Part shown: piece after piece, positions 1 to 11,600 of the stretch
Numbering within the stretch: the stretch's first letter is position 1
Layout: every line of letters starts with the position of its first letter
Assembly (NCBI RefSeq): GCF_008806775.1
Contig: NZ_WAEM01000001.1
Span: 434,001 to 498,000 of the forward strand
Direction: 5' to 3'
DNA: 64,000 nt
Source of the DNA: Flavobacterium luteum
GTDB lineage: Bacteria; Bacteroidota; Bacteroidia; Flavobacteriales; Flavobacteriaceae
Notes under the pieces: generated by a model
Told to the model about the DNA's origin: nothing
The model's database searches: none
The model's input: only the letters and a program-made list of their open reading frames with translations
Made by a program: the position numbers and the translations under genes

Positions 1-647
1 TTTAATTTTTTTGAAAATTGAATTAATTCTTCTTTTTTGAATCCTCTTAAAATTGACGTTAAACCATCTTTTCGAGACATTTCATTTAATCTAAAAATGA
101 TGCACACTAATTGAAAGAGACGATAGGCTATTGCGCTTCTATGCAAATCATTAATTATAAAACCAATTCTTGAATTCTTTTCAAAAATAGTCATTAGTTT
201 AATAATTTCCTCTTCTTTAAAATGATGTAAAGTGAGCGTACACAAAGCAATATCATACTCTAATTCTGAAAAAGATTTGTCAAAAATATCTTCGCATATA
301 TAAGAAATATTGGGATAATGTATAGAAAGCTCTCGAGCATAATTTATTGTAAAATTATTAGCATCTACCCCTAATAATTGAAAATGAAAATTATTCTTTT
401 CTCCATATTCTGATAATTCCCTCAGCATATCTCCATTTCCACATCCAATATCAATAATCATTATAGGCTTATCTTTTGAATTTTTAGAAATTAACTCTTG
501 GACTCCTTGTAAAGTTAGTTGATTGCCTCCTAATAGCTGATTTATTTTTGCAATTTTATCAAGCGCATCCTTTAAAATCTCACCTTCTATGGTAAAATCA
601 TCCATAATTTCAGAGTCGTCTGTTCTATATTTTGTATCTATAAACAT
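1..647 (-). CDS. SAM-dependent class I methyltransferase, 3' end missing
   Basis: Partial gene: 215 codons are visible, starting with ATG at 647 and running off the window edge. The glycine-rich SAM-binding motif DIGCGNGD lies at residues 66-73, and the following acidic residue of strand 2 is in LLGVDANN (about 91-98). LCTLTLHHF at 135-143 is the usual post-motif II/III stretch of UbiE-like enzymes. It starts 6 bases after the stop of the FAD reductase gene and is surely co-transcribed with it. In Bacteroidota such a methyltransferase/FAD-oxidoreductase pair often accompanies a type III polyketide synthase; that gene would lie outside this window, so the pathway is inference. The substrate cannot be told from the sequence. 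Confidence 0.88.
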   Translation of the reverse strand, partial: MFIDTKYRTDDSEIMDDFTIEGEILKDALDKIAKINQLLGGNQLTLQGVQELISKNSKDKPIMIIDIGCGNGDMLRELSEYGEKNNFHFQLLGVDANNFTINYARELSIHYPNISYICEDIFDKSFSELEYDIALCTLTLHHFKEEEIIKLMTIFEKNSRIGFIINDLHRSAIAYRLFQLVCIIFRLNEMSRKDGLTSILRGFKKEELIQFSKKL

Positions 648-653
648 TTTTAA

Positions 654-1775
654 CTAATTATTTATGGGTTTTCCATGCGTTTTCTTTACAATTAAAGGTA
701 GTAAAAAAGGGAAGCTAATAAGAAATCTAATAAGCACTTCGGCGAGTTTAGGTTTTTGTAAAAGATACGATAATAATCGACCAAAACTCAGTCTTTTTTT
801 AAAATTATAATTCCACTCTTTACAATACTTTTGCTCTAAAGCTATTCTTGATTTTATTTCATTTTTAAAATAAGCTCCAATCAATTCAGATGCAATTTTA
901 GCACTGTGAATTGCCATTGCCATTCCGTTGCCACATAATGGATGAATTAAACCTGCGGTATCACCAATCATAAGTATATGATTCTCTATGGTTTGCTTCT
1001 TCTCAAATGAAATTTGGCTAATAGTTAGTGGTTTATCAAAAAGTAAGGTGTGATTTTCAAAAATAGATTTTAGAAATGGATTTTTTGAAACAACCTTATC
1101 TTGATAATCTTCTATATTTTTATAATTTTTAAATGTTTCATAGTCGGCTAAATAGCAAATATTAACTTTGTCCTTTTCTACTTTAGAAACGCCACAATAG
1201 CCTCCGCTAAAATTATACAAGCCCACTAGAGTATTAGAAAAATTTCCTGAAAAATGTGCTTTTACAGCTAGCCATGGCGATTTTTGTTGAATGAAATTTC
1301 GACTTAACTTTTGGTCTATATTCGAACGCTTTCCAAAAGCTCCAATAACAATTTCTGTTTTCAGTATCGTATTGTTAGAAGTTGTGATTGTAAATTCATT
1401 TTCATTAAAAGCGATATTTTCTACCGTTTCTTGAATAAAATTACATCCGTTAGCAATGGCTTTTTTATATAAAAATTCATCTAAAGCATATCGACTAATT
1501 CCAAATCCTCCCAAAGGCAACTCGCAATTTATTGCTTTTCCTTTAACGGATGAAAATTGAAGTTTTGTAATATGTGTTGGTTCTAAATCGGAAATGATAA
1601 CTTCCAACCACTTGAAATAAGGAAGTACTTCATTAGAGATGTATTCTCCACAAACTTTGTGTTTTGGATAACTATTTTTTTCGATAATTGTAACATGAAC
1701 TCCAATTTTAGATAAATGTATTCCCGCGGTTAAACCTGCTAAACCGCCACCAATAATAATAACTTCATTTTTCAT
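654..1775 (-). CDS. NAD(P)/FAD-dependent oxidoreductase, geranylgeranyl-reductase-like
   Basis: 373 residues. The N-terminal dinucleotide-binding motif GGGLAG is at residues 9-14, with an acidic end of strand 2 (TIIEK). PKHKVCGEY near residue 40 is the Cys-Gly motif of the geranylgeranyl-reductase/UbiH-like group. The second FAD motif IGDTAG followed by HPLCGNGMAMA lies about residues 270-287. The protein is therefore a group A flavoprotein that reduces or hydroxylates a lipid, isoprenoid or polyketide-type substrate. It is the first visible gene of an operon with the methyltransferase that begins 6 bases downstream. A bidirectional terminator separates it from the upstream acs gene. The family is clear; the exact substrate is not. 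Confidence 0.88.
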   Translation of the reverse strand: MKNEVIIIGGGLAGLTAGIHLSKIGVHVTIIEKNSYPKHKVCGEYISNEVLPYFKWLEVIISDLEPTHITKLQFSSVKGKAINCELPLGGFGISRYALDEFLYKKAIANGCNFIQETVENIAFNENEFTITTSNNTILKTEIVIGAFGKRSNIDQKLSRNFIQQKSPWLAVKAHFSGNFSNTLVGLYNFSGGYCGVSKVEKDKVNICYLADYETFKNYKNIEDYQDKVVSKNPFLKSIFENHTLLFDKPLTISQISFEKKQTIENHILMIGDTAGLIHPLCGNGMAMAIHSAKIASELIGAYFKNEIKSRIALEQKYCKEWNYNFKKRLSFGRLLSYLLQKPKLAEVLIRFLISFPFLLPLIVKKTHGKPINN

Positions 1776-1820
1776 TTAAAAGTTGATTTACAAAACTGGC
1801 TTGGTTATTTATAAAAGTTA

Positions 1821-1853
1821 AAAAAAGCCAGTTCAAATTGAACTAGCTTTTTT
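1821..1853 (-). terminator. Rho-independent terminator after acs
   Basis: Inverted repeat with arms AAAAAAGC-C-AGTTC and GAACT-A-GCTTTTTT around an AAATT loop: a 5-bp inner stem, one mismatch, and GC plus an A/T tract outside. It lies just downstream of the acs stop codon. With A runs on one side and T runs on the other it could work in both directions. Confidence 0.85.
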
Positions 1854-1856
1854 TAA

Positions 1857-3764
1857 CTATACTTTACCTGCTTTAATTTCTTCAATAATTTCAGGATTTA
1901 AAAGTGTCGAAGTATCTCCAAAGTTAGAATAATCCCCTTCAGCAATTTTACGTAGTATCCTACGCATTATTTTTCCGGAGCGTGTTTTTGGTAAACCTGT
2001 AACAAATTGAATTTTATCTAATTTTGCAATAGGACCAATATGGTCAGATATTTGTTGATTGATTTCTTTACTTAGATTTTCTCTATCACGAGTTTCTCCT
2101 GATTCTTTAAGAATTACAAATCCATATAATGCATTTCCTTTAATATCATGAGGAAAGCCAACAATTGCACTTTCTGCAACTGCAGGATGTTCGTTAATAG
2201 AATCTTCTATAGGAGCAGTTCCTAGATTATGACCAGAAACAATAACCACATCATCAACACGACCTGTTATTCTATAATAGCCAACTTCATCTCTTAATGC
2301 TCCATCTCCTGTAAAATATTTTCCAGGAAAAGTAGAAAAATAGGTTTGTTTGTAACGTTCATGATCTCCCCATATAGTTCTGGCAATTCCAGGCCAAGGA
2401 AATTTAATACATAAACTTCCCGTAACTTGATTGCCTTCTATTTCATTGCGTTTTTCATCCATTAATACAGGCTGAACTCCTGGTAATGGTAATGAGGCAT
2501 AAGTTGGTTTTGTAGGAGTTACAAATGCAATTGGCGAAATCATGATCCCTCCTGTTTCAGTTTGCCACCAAGTATCAACAACAGGGCATCGCTTCCCTCC
2601 TACGTGATCGTTATACCAATGCCAAGCTTCCTCATTAATAGGTTCTCCAACAGAGCCAATAACTTTTAATGATGCTAATGGATATTTCTGTACAAATGAT
2701 AAGTTTTCTTTAGCTAAGGCGCGAATTGCAGTAGGTGCTGTATAGAATTGAGTGACTTTGTGTTTTTCGATAATTTCCCAAAAACGGCTGAAATCAGGAT
2801 AGGATGGGACTCCTTCAAAAATTATAGTTGTTGCTCCGTTTAATAACGGACCATATAAAATATAAGAATGTCCAGTTATCCAGCCAATATCAGCTGTACA
2901 CCAAAAAACATCATTCTCTTCGTAGTTAAAAACATTTTTAAATGTGTAAGCGCTATAAACCATGTAACCAGCTGTAGTATGGACCATTCCTTTTGGCTTT
3001 CCGGTAGAACCGGAAGTATATAGAATAAATAAAGGATCTTCGGCATCCATTATTTCAGCAACATTGTTATCTGAAGCTTCGTCTAAAAGTGGTTGCAACC
3101 ATTGGTCACGACCCAATTTCAAATTTACAGTTGTATTGGTTCTTTTTACTACCAAAACTTTTTTGACGCAAGGGCTTTTTTCTAATGCTTCATCAATAAT
3201 ACTTTTTAAATCTATGGTTTTATTACCACGATACCCTCCGTCAGAAGTAATTACCATTTTACACTCGCAATCGTTAATTCTTGCAGCTACTGCAGATGCA
3301 GAAAATCCAGCAAAAACTACCGAATGTATGGCTCCTATTCTAGCACAAGCCAAAACTGAAACTGCTAATTCAGGAATCATTGGTAAATAAATACAAACTC
3401 GATCTCCTTTTTTAATGCCTTGTTCTCTTAGCACGTTTGCCATTTTAGAGACACGTTGATGCAATTCGTTATAAGTAATGTGTTGGGCCTTCTCTCTTGG
3501 ATCATTTGGTTCGAAGATAATTGCGGTTTTATTACCACGTCTTGCTAAATGTCTGTCGATACAATTTTTAACAATATTTACTTTAGCTTCGGTAAACCAT
3601 TTTATCTCCGCTTCGGCCATATTAAAATCGACTACTTTATCCCATTGCTGGTACCAAGTAAAGTTTTCTTCTGCAATCTTACTCCAAAATTTTCTAGGTT
3701 CACGAATTGATTTATTATAATGTTTAAAGTATTGTTCTAAATTGTCAATTTTGTAATAACTCAT
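1857..3764 (-). CDS. acs: Acetyl-CoA synthetase (acetate--CoA ligase, AMP-forming)
   Basis: 635 residues, close to the usual 640-650 of Acs. It activates acetate with ATP to acetyl-AMP and then acetyl-CoA in the cytosol. The AMP-binding P-loop YTSGSTGKPKG is near residue 250, the WWQTETGG motif near 400, YFTGDGA near 485, and the C-terminal GLPKTRSGKIMRRILRKI carries the invariant lysine (about residue 597) that protein acetylases control in other bacteria. The N-terminal ACAS-type segment (FWSKIAEENFTWYQQWDKVV) is intact. It is the last gene of an operon with the MFS permease and a small membrane protein (gaps of 6 and 14 bases), and a terminator follows. This context suggests uptake and activation of acetate or a similar short acid. 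Confidence 0.97.
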   Translation of the reverse strand: MSYYKIDNLEQYFKHYNKSIREPRKFWSKIAEENFTWYQQWDKVVDFNMAEAEIKWFTEAKVNIVKNCIDRHLARRGNKTAIIFEPNDPREKAQHITYNELHQRVSKMANVLREQGIKKGDRVCIYLPMIPELAVSVLACARIGAIHSVVFAGFSASAVAARINDCECKMVITSDGGYRGNKTIDLKSIIDEALEKSPCVKKVLVVKRTNTTVNLKLGRDQWLQPLLDEASDNNVAEIMDAEDPLFILYTSGSTGKPKGMVHTTAGYMVYSAYTFKNVFNYEENDVFWCTADIGWITGHSYILYGPLLNGATTIIFEGVPSYPDFSRFWEIIEKHKVTQFYTAPTAIRALAKENLSFVQKYPLASLKVIGSVGEPINEEAWHWYNDHVGGKRCPVVDTWWQTETGGIMISPIAFVTPTKPTYASLPLPGVQPVLMDEKRNEIEGNQVTGSLCIKFPWPGIARTIWGDHERYKQTYFSTFPGKYFTGDGALRDEVGYYRITGRVDDVVIVSGHNLGTAPIEDSINEHPAVAESAIVGFPHDIKGNALYGFVILKESGETRDRENLSKEINQQISDHIGPIAKLDKIQFVTGLPKTRSGKIMRRILRKIAEGDYSNFGDTSTLLNPEIIEEIKAGKV

Positions 3765-3778
3765 AGTAATTGTATTTT

Positions 3779-4009
3779 TTATTTTTCTTTTACTGAATCG
3801 TATTCACCCATTAAGGAATAATATCCAAATGTTCCTAAACCCAATACTATTAATGGTGTCAGTATAAATAGTATAATTATTCCAAAAACCAAATCTTCTT
3901 GTTTACCAGATAAAAATTTTGGCAAACCAAATATAAAGATACAAAAGTAGGCAGAAGCAACTGCTAATCCTATCCAAATCATTCCTAAAATTCTTTTTAA
4001 CTGATTCAT
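3779..4009 (-). CDS. Small two-helix membrane protein between permease and acs
   Basis: 76 residues with two strongly hydrophobic segments, about 9-30 and 40-64, and a charged tail (GEYDSVKEK). No enzyme motif is present and no function is recognised. It starts 6 bases after the permease stop and ends 14 bases before acs, so it is translated from the same message. Small membrane partners of this kind are common next to carboxylate permeases in Bacteroidota. A role as an accessory subunit of the permease is inference from position only. Confidence 0.75.
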   Translation of the reverse strand: MNQLKRILGMIWIGLAVASAYFCIFIFGLPKFLSGKQEDLVFGIIILFILTPLIVLGLGTFGYYSLMGEYDSVKEK

Positions 4010-4015
4010 AGTATT

Positions 4016-5527
4016 TTAAATATGTTTGTTCTTGTTTGTATTATCAATATAAATCATTCCAATTATAAAGCATACCGAGGCAATAATTATTGGATACCAG
4101 AGTCCTTCTAAATAATATTCTGCATCACCAGCTTCTTTACCATTTATGACTAAATAAGTAGAAATTGCAGGAAGTAATCCACCAAAAATTCCGTTTCCTA
4201 CATGATAAGGCAATGACATTGAAGTATAACGAATTTTTGCAGGAAACATTTCAACTAAGAATGCTGCTATGGGTCCGTAAACCATCGCAACAAATAGCAC
4301 TTGAATAAAAACCATAAAAACTAACAACCATTTGTCACTAGAATTGATGGTTATTGTCGATTTTACTTCGACAGACTTTTCTTTATCAAAAGGTACTGTT
4401 TTTACTTCATGGTAAACGGTTCCATCTGTAAACTCTTTATTGAAAGTAAAAATAGAATCCTTAGTCATCAGCCTATTTTCTTTAAGTTCGATTAGGGTTT
4501 TGGTTTTTTCTAAAATCTCTACTTTATTACTTAATAATGTGGTTTCATACATTGTTTTATAAATAGGCCTGTAAAGTAAAATTGCTAATAACATTCCGCC
4601 CATCATAATGTATTTTCTGCCTATTTTATCGCTAAGCCATCCAAAAAAAATAAAAAAAGGTGTTCCTAATAATAATGCAATTCCTAATAATTCATCTACT
4701 TGAGATGAATCTAAAGCCATAACCGTTTTCATGAAATTCATTGCATAAAATTGACCTGTATACCAAATCACGCCTTGACCCATTGTGGCTCCAAATAAAG
4801 CTAACAATACAAATTTTAAATTGTACTTATTTCCAAAACTATCTTTTAAAGGATTTGCACTTGTTTTACCTTCCTTTTTAGCTTTGGCAAAAACTGGAGA
4901 TTCATCCATGTTTTTTCGAATCAGATAGGAAACAAATACCATAATTATTGAGAGCCAAAACGGAACTCTCCAACCCCAACTGTCAAATTCTTCAGGACTA
5001 AGTACGTTTTTTGTGGCTAATATAGCCATCAATGAAATAAACAATCCGACTGTTGCTGTGGTTTGTATCCATGAAGTCCAATACCCGCGTTCCCCTACTG
5101 GGGCATGTTCTGCTACATAAGTTGCAGCACCTCCGTATTCGCCACCTAAAGCTAGACCTTGAAGTAAGCGAAGAATTAATACTAATAATGGTGCTAAAAA
5201 TCCAATGGTTTCATAACTTGGTATGCAGCCAATTAAAAAAGTAGCTCCACCCATTAGTAATAACGTCGCCATAAAAGTATATTTTCTACCGATGATATCT
5301 CCTAATCTTCCAAAAAAAAGTGCGCCAAATGGACGAACAACGAATCCAGCAGCAAATGTTGCTAATGTAGATAAAAAAGCCGCTGTGGGATTATCAGAAG
5401 GAAAAAATTTAGTTGATAAAACAACTGCTAAACTCCCGAAAATGTAAAAATCATACCACTCAATCATTGTTCCCATCGAGGATGCCGAAATTACTTTCCA
5501 AATGCCTTTTGTAGATTTTGTAGTCAT
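4016..5527 (-). CDS. MFS permease, metabolite:H+ symporter (MHS/ProP-like) family
   Basis: 503 residues, about 12 transmembrane helices. The N-terminal SSMGTMIEWYDFYIFGSLA is typical of the MHS group (ProP, ShiA, KgtP). The MFS signature is seen twice, as FGRLGDIIGRKYTF after helix 2 and GWLSDKIGRKYIM after helix 8; RLLQGLALGGEYGGAA is the helix 4 motif. Unusually, about 80 mostly hydrophilic residues (about 320-400) are inserted in the second half, before a hydrophobic helix. It is the first gene of the operon leading to acs, so acetate or another short monocarboxylate is the best guess for its cargo. A promoter -7 element (TATATTTG on the minus strand, 5566-5559) lies about 32 bases upstream of the start; no convincing -33 element was seen. 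Confidence 0.9.
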   Translation of the reverse strand: MTTKSTKGIWKVISASSMGTMIEWYDFYIFGSLAVVLSTKFFPSDNPTAAFLSTLATFAAGFVVRPFGALFFGRLGDIIGRKYTFMATLLLMGGATFLIGCIPSYETIGFLAPLLVLILRLLQGLALGGEYGGAATYVAEHAPVGERGYWTSWIQTTATVGLFISLMAILATKNVLSPEEFDSWGWRVPFWLSIIMVFVSYLIRKNMDESPVFAKAKKEGKTSANPLKDSFGNKYNLKFVLLALFGATMGQGVIWYTGQFYAMNFMKTVMALDSSQVDELLGIALLLGTPFFIFFGWLSDKIGRKYIMMGGMLLAILLYRPIYKTMYETTLLSNKVEILEKTKTLIELKENRLMTKDSIFTFNKEFTDGTVYHEVKTVPFDKEKSVEVKSTITINSSDKWLLVFMVFIQVLFVAMVYGPIAAFLVEMFPAKIRYTSMSLPYHVGNGIFGGLLPAISTYLVINGKEAGDAEYYLEGLWYPIIIASVCFIIGMIYIDNTNKNKHI

Positions 5528-5609
5528 TATTAATTCACTATTTTAAATTTCTAATTCCCAAATATAAAAATAGTTACATCAATAATACTATTTCTAACTT
5601 GTTAAATAC

Positions 5610-5635
5610 AAAAAAGCTTCCAAAAAAGGAAGCTT
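5610..5635 (-). terminator. Terminator after giant surface protein 1
   Basis: Perfect 8-bp stem AAGCTTCC / GGAAGCTT with an AAAAAA loop, followed on the minus strand by a short T tract. It lies 24 bases beyond the stop codon of the 2112-residue protein. Confidence 0.8.
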
Positions 5636-5658
5636 AGTTTACTATTTTGAAATTTAAT

Positions 5659-8600
5659 TTATCGTTTAAGACTAAAATGAGCTTTAAATAATTTATTAAT
5701 ATCATTATTAGGTTCTAGATAATCAACTGTAAACCAATAATCCGTAGCTGGTAATTGAACTCCATTAAATGTTCCGTCCCAACCTTGTCCTTTTGGACTA
5801 ATTTGCTTTAACAATTTTCCATAACGATCATAAATAAAAAGAGTTGCATTGGATTGATTACTTAATCCTTTAATATTCCAAGTGTCATTAAATCCGTCTC
5901 CGTTTGGTGTAAAATATTTAGGATAATCAATAACTTGTACACCTTTACTGTAATCCGTACAACCATCAGAATCAGTAACTCTTATAGTGTAAGTCCCTGC
6001 TCCTATTCCGCTAAAAACATTAGAACTTTGCAAAGCACCGTTATCTATTTGATAGAGATAAGTTGTAATTACATTTTGACCTGTTACTGTAATTGATGTA
6101 TTTTCAGTAAAGGCATCAGATACAATTACATCAAATGAATTGGTAGGATTAACTTCTGTAACCATTGCAGTATTTGACTTTGCAGTACATCCTGTTGAAG
6201 TGTCTCTTACATTTACAAAATAATCTCCTAATTCTTTTGCTTCAAATAAACTCTCTATAGCGCCAGAAATAGGTGTTGAAATAGTATTAAAATACCATTC
6301 AAAATCATATAAAGCATCATTTAAATTAGTGTTTAAAATTAAGCTTTTCTTTAAATCTCCATTTGCTTCTAAACATAAAACACCATTTTCTAGATTTACA
6401 ATTGGTGCTGGATTTACATTAACTGTATTAATAAATGAGTTTCCTATGCATCCTCCTAAAGATGGAGTAACCGTATACAATACTTTACCAGGATTATTTT
6501 CAGCTAATAAAACTTGATCAATTTTATCTCCATTTCCGTCTGTAGCACCTGATACATTGTCAGATAAATGAGTCCAATTAAATGAAGTTCCAACGATTAT
6601 TGGTATTAAACTTATTTTAGGAGATTTACCACTACAAATTGTAGTTGAAGACGGTCCGAATTCCTCAGGAGATGGATTAACTTGTATCGGAACAATAATT
6701 GGATTTCCTATACACGAATTAATTTGTGGTGTAATCGTAAATTCAGCAACTCCTAAACTATTTCCTGTTGTTTTAATAATTTGCGCAATAGTATTACCAC
6801 TACTAGATATAGCTCCTTTAACATTAGTTTGCACTACTGACCAGGTAAAAGTAGTCCCAGCAACATTACTTGTTAAATCTATATTTGTTGCATTTCCTGA
6901 ACATATAGGATTGTTAAAAACATTTGTTGAAACATCTGGCACAGGATTTACTGTTATGGGAACCAAAATAGTCAATCCGTTACACCCATTCAAACTGGGA
7001 GTTATTGCATATACGGCTTCTCCAAAATTGTTTATAGCTGTTTGTAATACTTGAGTTATTAAATTACCAGAATCATTCGTAGCCCCAATAACGTTATTTT
7101 GAATGACATTCCAGTTAAATGTTGTTTGCGAATTACCACTTGATAAAGCAATAGCTGTTGCAGCTCCAGAACAAATAACATCTTTATCAGGAGTTGCGAC
7201 TGCTGTTGGTGTAGGCGAAACAGAAACTGTAACTACAATTGGCAATCCTGAACATCCATTTGCTGTTGGGGTAACTGTAAAATCAGCAGTACCTACATTT
7301 ATAGGTGAAGTAGTAGTTAAAACTTGAGAAATATTATTTCCAATTCCCGAAGTAGCACCAGCAACACCAGATTCAATAACAGTCCAATTAAAAATCGTTC
7401 CAGCTGTAGTACTTGTCAATAAAACACCAGAAGATTGTCCTGAACAAATAGGTTGATTGATTGTTGTGGGAACGACGTCTGGAGCATCATTAATACTTAC
7501 TGTTGCAGTTCCAGATTGCAGTTGCGAACAAGTTGTAGTAGAATCTAATATATCGATCAAACTATAAGTCGTATTCGCACTTAGATTACCCGTTGCCAGT
7601 GTCGCTTCTCCTGCAGGATCTAAATCTATTGTTAAATTATTAACTGAATCTACAGTATAAGTAACAGTGGCGTTTGGAGTTCCAGTAAAAGTAATTGTGG
7701 CTGATGCTCCTGAACAAATAGCAGTAGTTCCTGAAATAGTAACTATAGGTAATGCATTAATTGTCACGGATGCAGTTTCTGATTGTAGCTGAGAACAAGA
7801 AGTGATAGAATCTGAAACACTAACCAAAATATAAATGGTGTTTGAAATCAAATTTCCAGTTGGTAAAGTTGCTTGTCCTGATGCATCTAAAACTATGGAT
7901 TGGTTGGATCCCGAATTTACAATGTAAGTAACTGTAGCGTCTGGGGTGCCGTTAAATTGTATTGAAGTTCCGGTGCCAGAACATATAGTGGTACTTCCTG
8001 AAATTGTAGCAGTTGGTAATGGGTTAATGTTTACTGATGCAGTTCCAGATTGTGGTTGAGAACAAGTTTTACTCGAATCTTCTGCACTTACTAAGCTATA
8101 ATCAGCAGTAGCAATTAAATTTCCTGTTGTTATAGTTGCATTCCCAATTGCATCTAAATTAACTGTTTGATTTATTCCCGAATTTATCGTGTAAGTAACT
8201 GTTGCATTAGGAGTACCATTAAACTGAATTGAAGTACTGGTTCCCGAACAAATAGACTTAGTTCCTAAAATAGTAGCAGTAGGTAAAGAAATAATTTTAA
8301 CAGTGGCATTCCCAGATTGTGTTTGAAAACAAGTAGTGCTTAAATCTTGAACACTAACCAAACTATAGACCGCGTTGGCTGTTAAATTTCCAGTTGGTAA
8401 GGATGCATTTCCAAAACCATCTAAAATTATGGTTTGATTGGTTCCAGAATTTATTGTATAAGTAACAATGGTATTTGGAGTTCCGCTAAAAAGGATTGAT
8501 GCTCCAGTACCTGTACAAATAGATGTTGATCCAGAAATACTAGCAATAGGTAATGTATCAATGCTTATTGTAGCATCTCCTATTTGGGTTTGTGAACATA

Positions 8601-11600
8601 AATTTGTATCAACTACACTAACCAAATTGTAAATGGTATTGCTCGTTAAATTTCCTGAATGTAATGTTGCGAGACCAAACGCATCTAAAAGTATGGTTTG
8701 ATTGGCTCCCGAACCTATTGTATAAGTAACAGTAGCATTTGGAGTTCCAATAAATGAAATTGGAGTTCCAGTACCCGAACAAACAGCTGTTGTTCCTGAA
8801 ATAGTAACCGTTGGTAATACATTTATAGTTACTGTAGCTGTTCCAGATTGTGTTTGTGAACAATTTGTAATAGGATTCAGAACACTTATTAAACTATAAA
8901 GAGTATTGGATGTTAAATTACCAGTTGGTAAAGAAGCATTGCCAGAAGCATCTAAAACCAAAAATTGATTGACTCCAGAATTTACAGTATAAGTAACCGT
9001 TGCGTTTGGAGTTCCGTTGAAGTTTATTATTGTTGCTGACCCAGAACAAACTGAAGATTTTACTGCGCTAATAATAACGGTTGGTAAAGGAAAAACATCT
9101 AAATCAAAAGTCATTGCTGGTCCTGTACAAGTTCCATCATTTGCAGTTACAGAAATAGTAGCCGTTTGCAAAGTGTTTGTTGTATTTATTACGTTAAAAG
9201 GAGGTATCGTAGCTCCAGTTCCACTAGCTGCAATTCCTATTGATGCATTAGTATTGGTCCAGTTAAAAGTTATTCCGCTTGTTGCACTTGTAAAAGCAGG
9301 TATCGATACAATATCATTTGCACAAGATGGAAAGTCTGAAATCACATCAACTATGGGTGTTGGACAATTTGAGGAAACACAATTGGAAGTGGCCTGTTTT
9401 GCACAAACGCTACCTATTGGAGTTAGTATTACGGATACATTTTGTCCAGGAGTTAGTCCGTTAACGGTTAGTGTAGTTGCCGAAGATAGAAGAACTCCTG
9501 TAATAGGTGCTCCCGAATTTATAGAATAAGAATAGCTATAACTAGTTGCATCGGCTATCGAATTCCAATTGAAAGCAACGCTACTGCCGGTAGTTGTTCC
9601 GCAAGTTAGAGTTAAAATAGGAGTTGTATTTACAGTAAATGTTTCAGTTACTAAACAACCATTACTGTTTTTGTAGGTAATTAAACTAGTTCCCGCCAAG
9701 ACTCCCGAAACAACTCCTGAACTATTTACCGTTGCAACACTTGTTGAAGCAGAAGTCCAAGGTGCAGATGCATCAGAAGTTCCTGAACCTATTAAAGTAG
9801 TATTAGAACCGCTACAAACACTTAAAGTTCCTGAAATCGTTGGCAAATCGTTTACCGTTACAGATGTCGTTGTTGTACAACCATTATTATCTTTATAGGT
9901 TATGACACTTGTACCCGCAGAAACTCCCGTTACGACTCCTAAATTAGATATTGTTGCCACAGCAGGTGTTGCAGAAACCCATGGGTTTATCGCATTAGGA
10001 GTCCCTGATCCCGATAAAGTTCTTGTTAAACCTTTACATACGTTTAAAGTTCCTGATATTGTTGGAGTGTTATTAATTGTAATTATAGTTGTAGAAGATC
10101 CAGCCGATTGACAAATACCAGGATTAGCAGCTACAGAATATCTAATGGTATAGGTACCACTTGTCGATGCTGATAAATTGATAACTCCAGTTGATGCATT
10201 TATTGATAATAAGCCTGTAGCATTATCATCGGTATAAGTTCCGCCAGTTATAAATCCTGTTACTCCAGTTGGTGAAGGATTTGTACTGTCTTTACAAAAA
10301 GGAGTAGCATACGAAAAATTGGTAATTGGTGAACTGCCTCCAATATTTACAGTTAAATCAGTAGATAAATTACATGATTTAGAAGTTGTTGTACTAAATG
10401 AAATATCGTCTAAAGCAAAATCATTTCCCCCCGATGCAATGTTAGTATCAATGATTTTAATTGTAGCTATAGTTGCCGCCAGGGAATTCCAAGTTCCTTT
10501 AATTTCAGTCCAACCAGCACTAGCGCCATTCGTTGCAGAGACAGGCAAAATAGTAATTGGTGTTCCATTTATTGTAACTTGAAAAATTGCTGGACTGCTT
10601 GCTACTAAATTTTGTGCCCAAAATGAAAAATTATACGTTTTTGATGTTTCAACTGGAATTATTTGCGACCAAATTACACTATTTGCTACAGTTGCACCGT
10701 CAGCAACTAACATTTTTCCAGTGCCATTTGCGGTAGTATGATCTGAAGTACTAACAAATCCAATAAACCAAGAATTTGGATTGGTTACAATTCCGTAAGC
10801 AAATTGTGTTCCACTAGTATTAGATAACGAATAGCCATAATCAGAAAAGAAACCAGATGTTCCATTTTCAAAACCTGGATTTCCAATTAAATTTGCACTA
10901 GTAGTAGGAGAAACTGTAGTAGAGCTTACAGTATATGTAGTGGTCACAAGCGGACTAACATTTGCAATTGCATCAGTATCTGAAATAACAACACCTGTAG
11001 AGGCAGACCAACTATAGCTAGCCCCACCATTTGCCGCCGTAAGCGTTATTGGTGTTCCAGATAATATACATCCAGTTGGAGATGATGTTAATGTTATATC
11101 TAATGGATTAGAAACAGTTATATTAGGAGTAGTTCTTGTAGTTGCAGGAGAGTTCGAATCTGTTACCGATACTGTATACACTCCAGCACTTAGCCCTTGA
11201 AAAACACCAGTTGTATTTGTTGCAGTAGCCGCCCCTGATAATGTATAAGAGAAAGGAGCCACTCCTCCATTAGGATATGCCACAATAACGCCGTCTGAAA
11301 GCCCTGGACATGATGGGTTTGTTAATGAATTTGAAATAGATAGTGGTGCTGGAGGCGCAAACAAAGAGATATCATCAATAGCAAAATCATTTCCATTTGG
11401 TGTAGCTCCAGGAGTAGATAATTCAAAACGAACCCATTTTGCACCTGTCCCACTTGGAGTGAATTCATATACTACTTGTTGCCATGATCCATTATTTACC
11501 GTTGGACTTCCTGATTTTAATACAACTGTACAACCACATTGGTCTACCGCAACAAAATTAATAACCGGATTTGGAAATGCTGGATTACTCGTGCCGTTTA

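Noticed and set aside
9017..9529. 170-codon open frame on the plus strand
   Set aside because: It is antisense to the giant surface protein, whose valine/threonine-rich codons leave long open frames on the other strand; the product has no family features.
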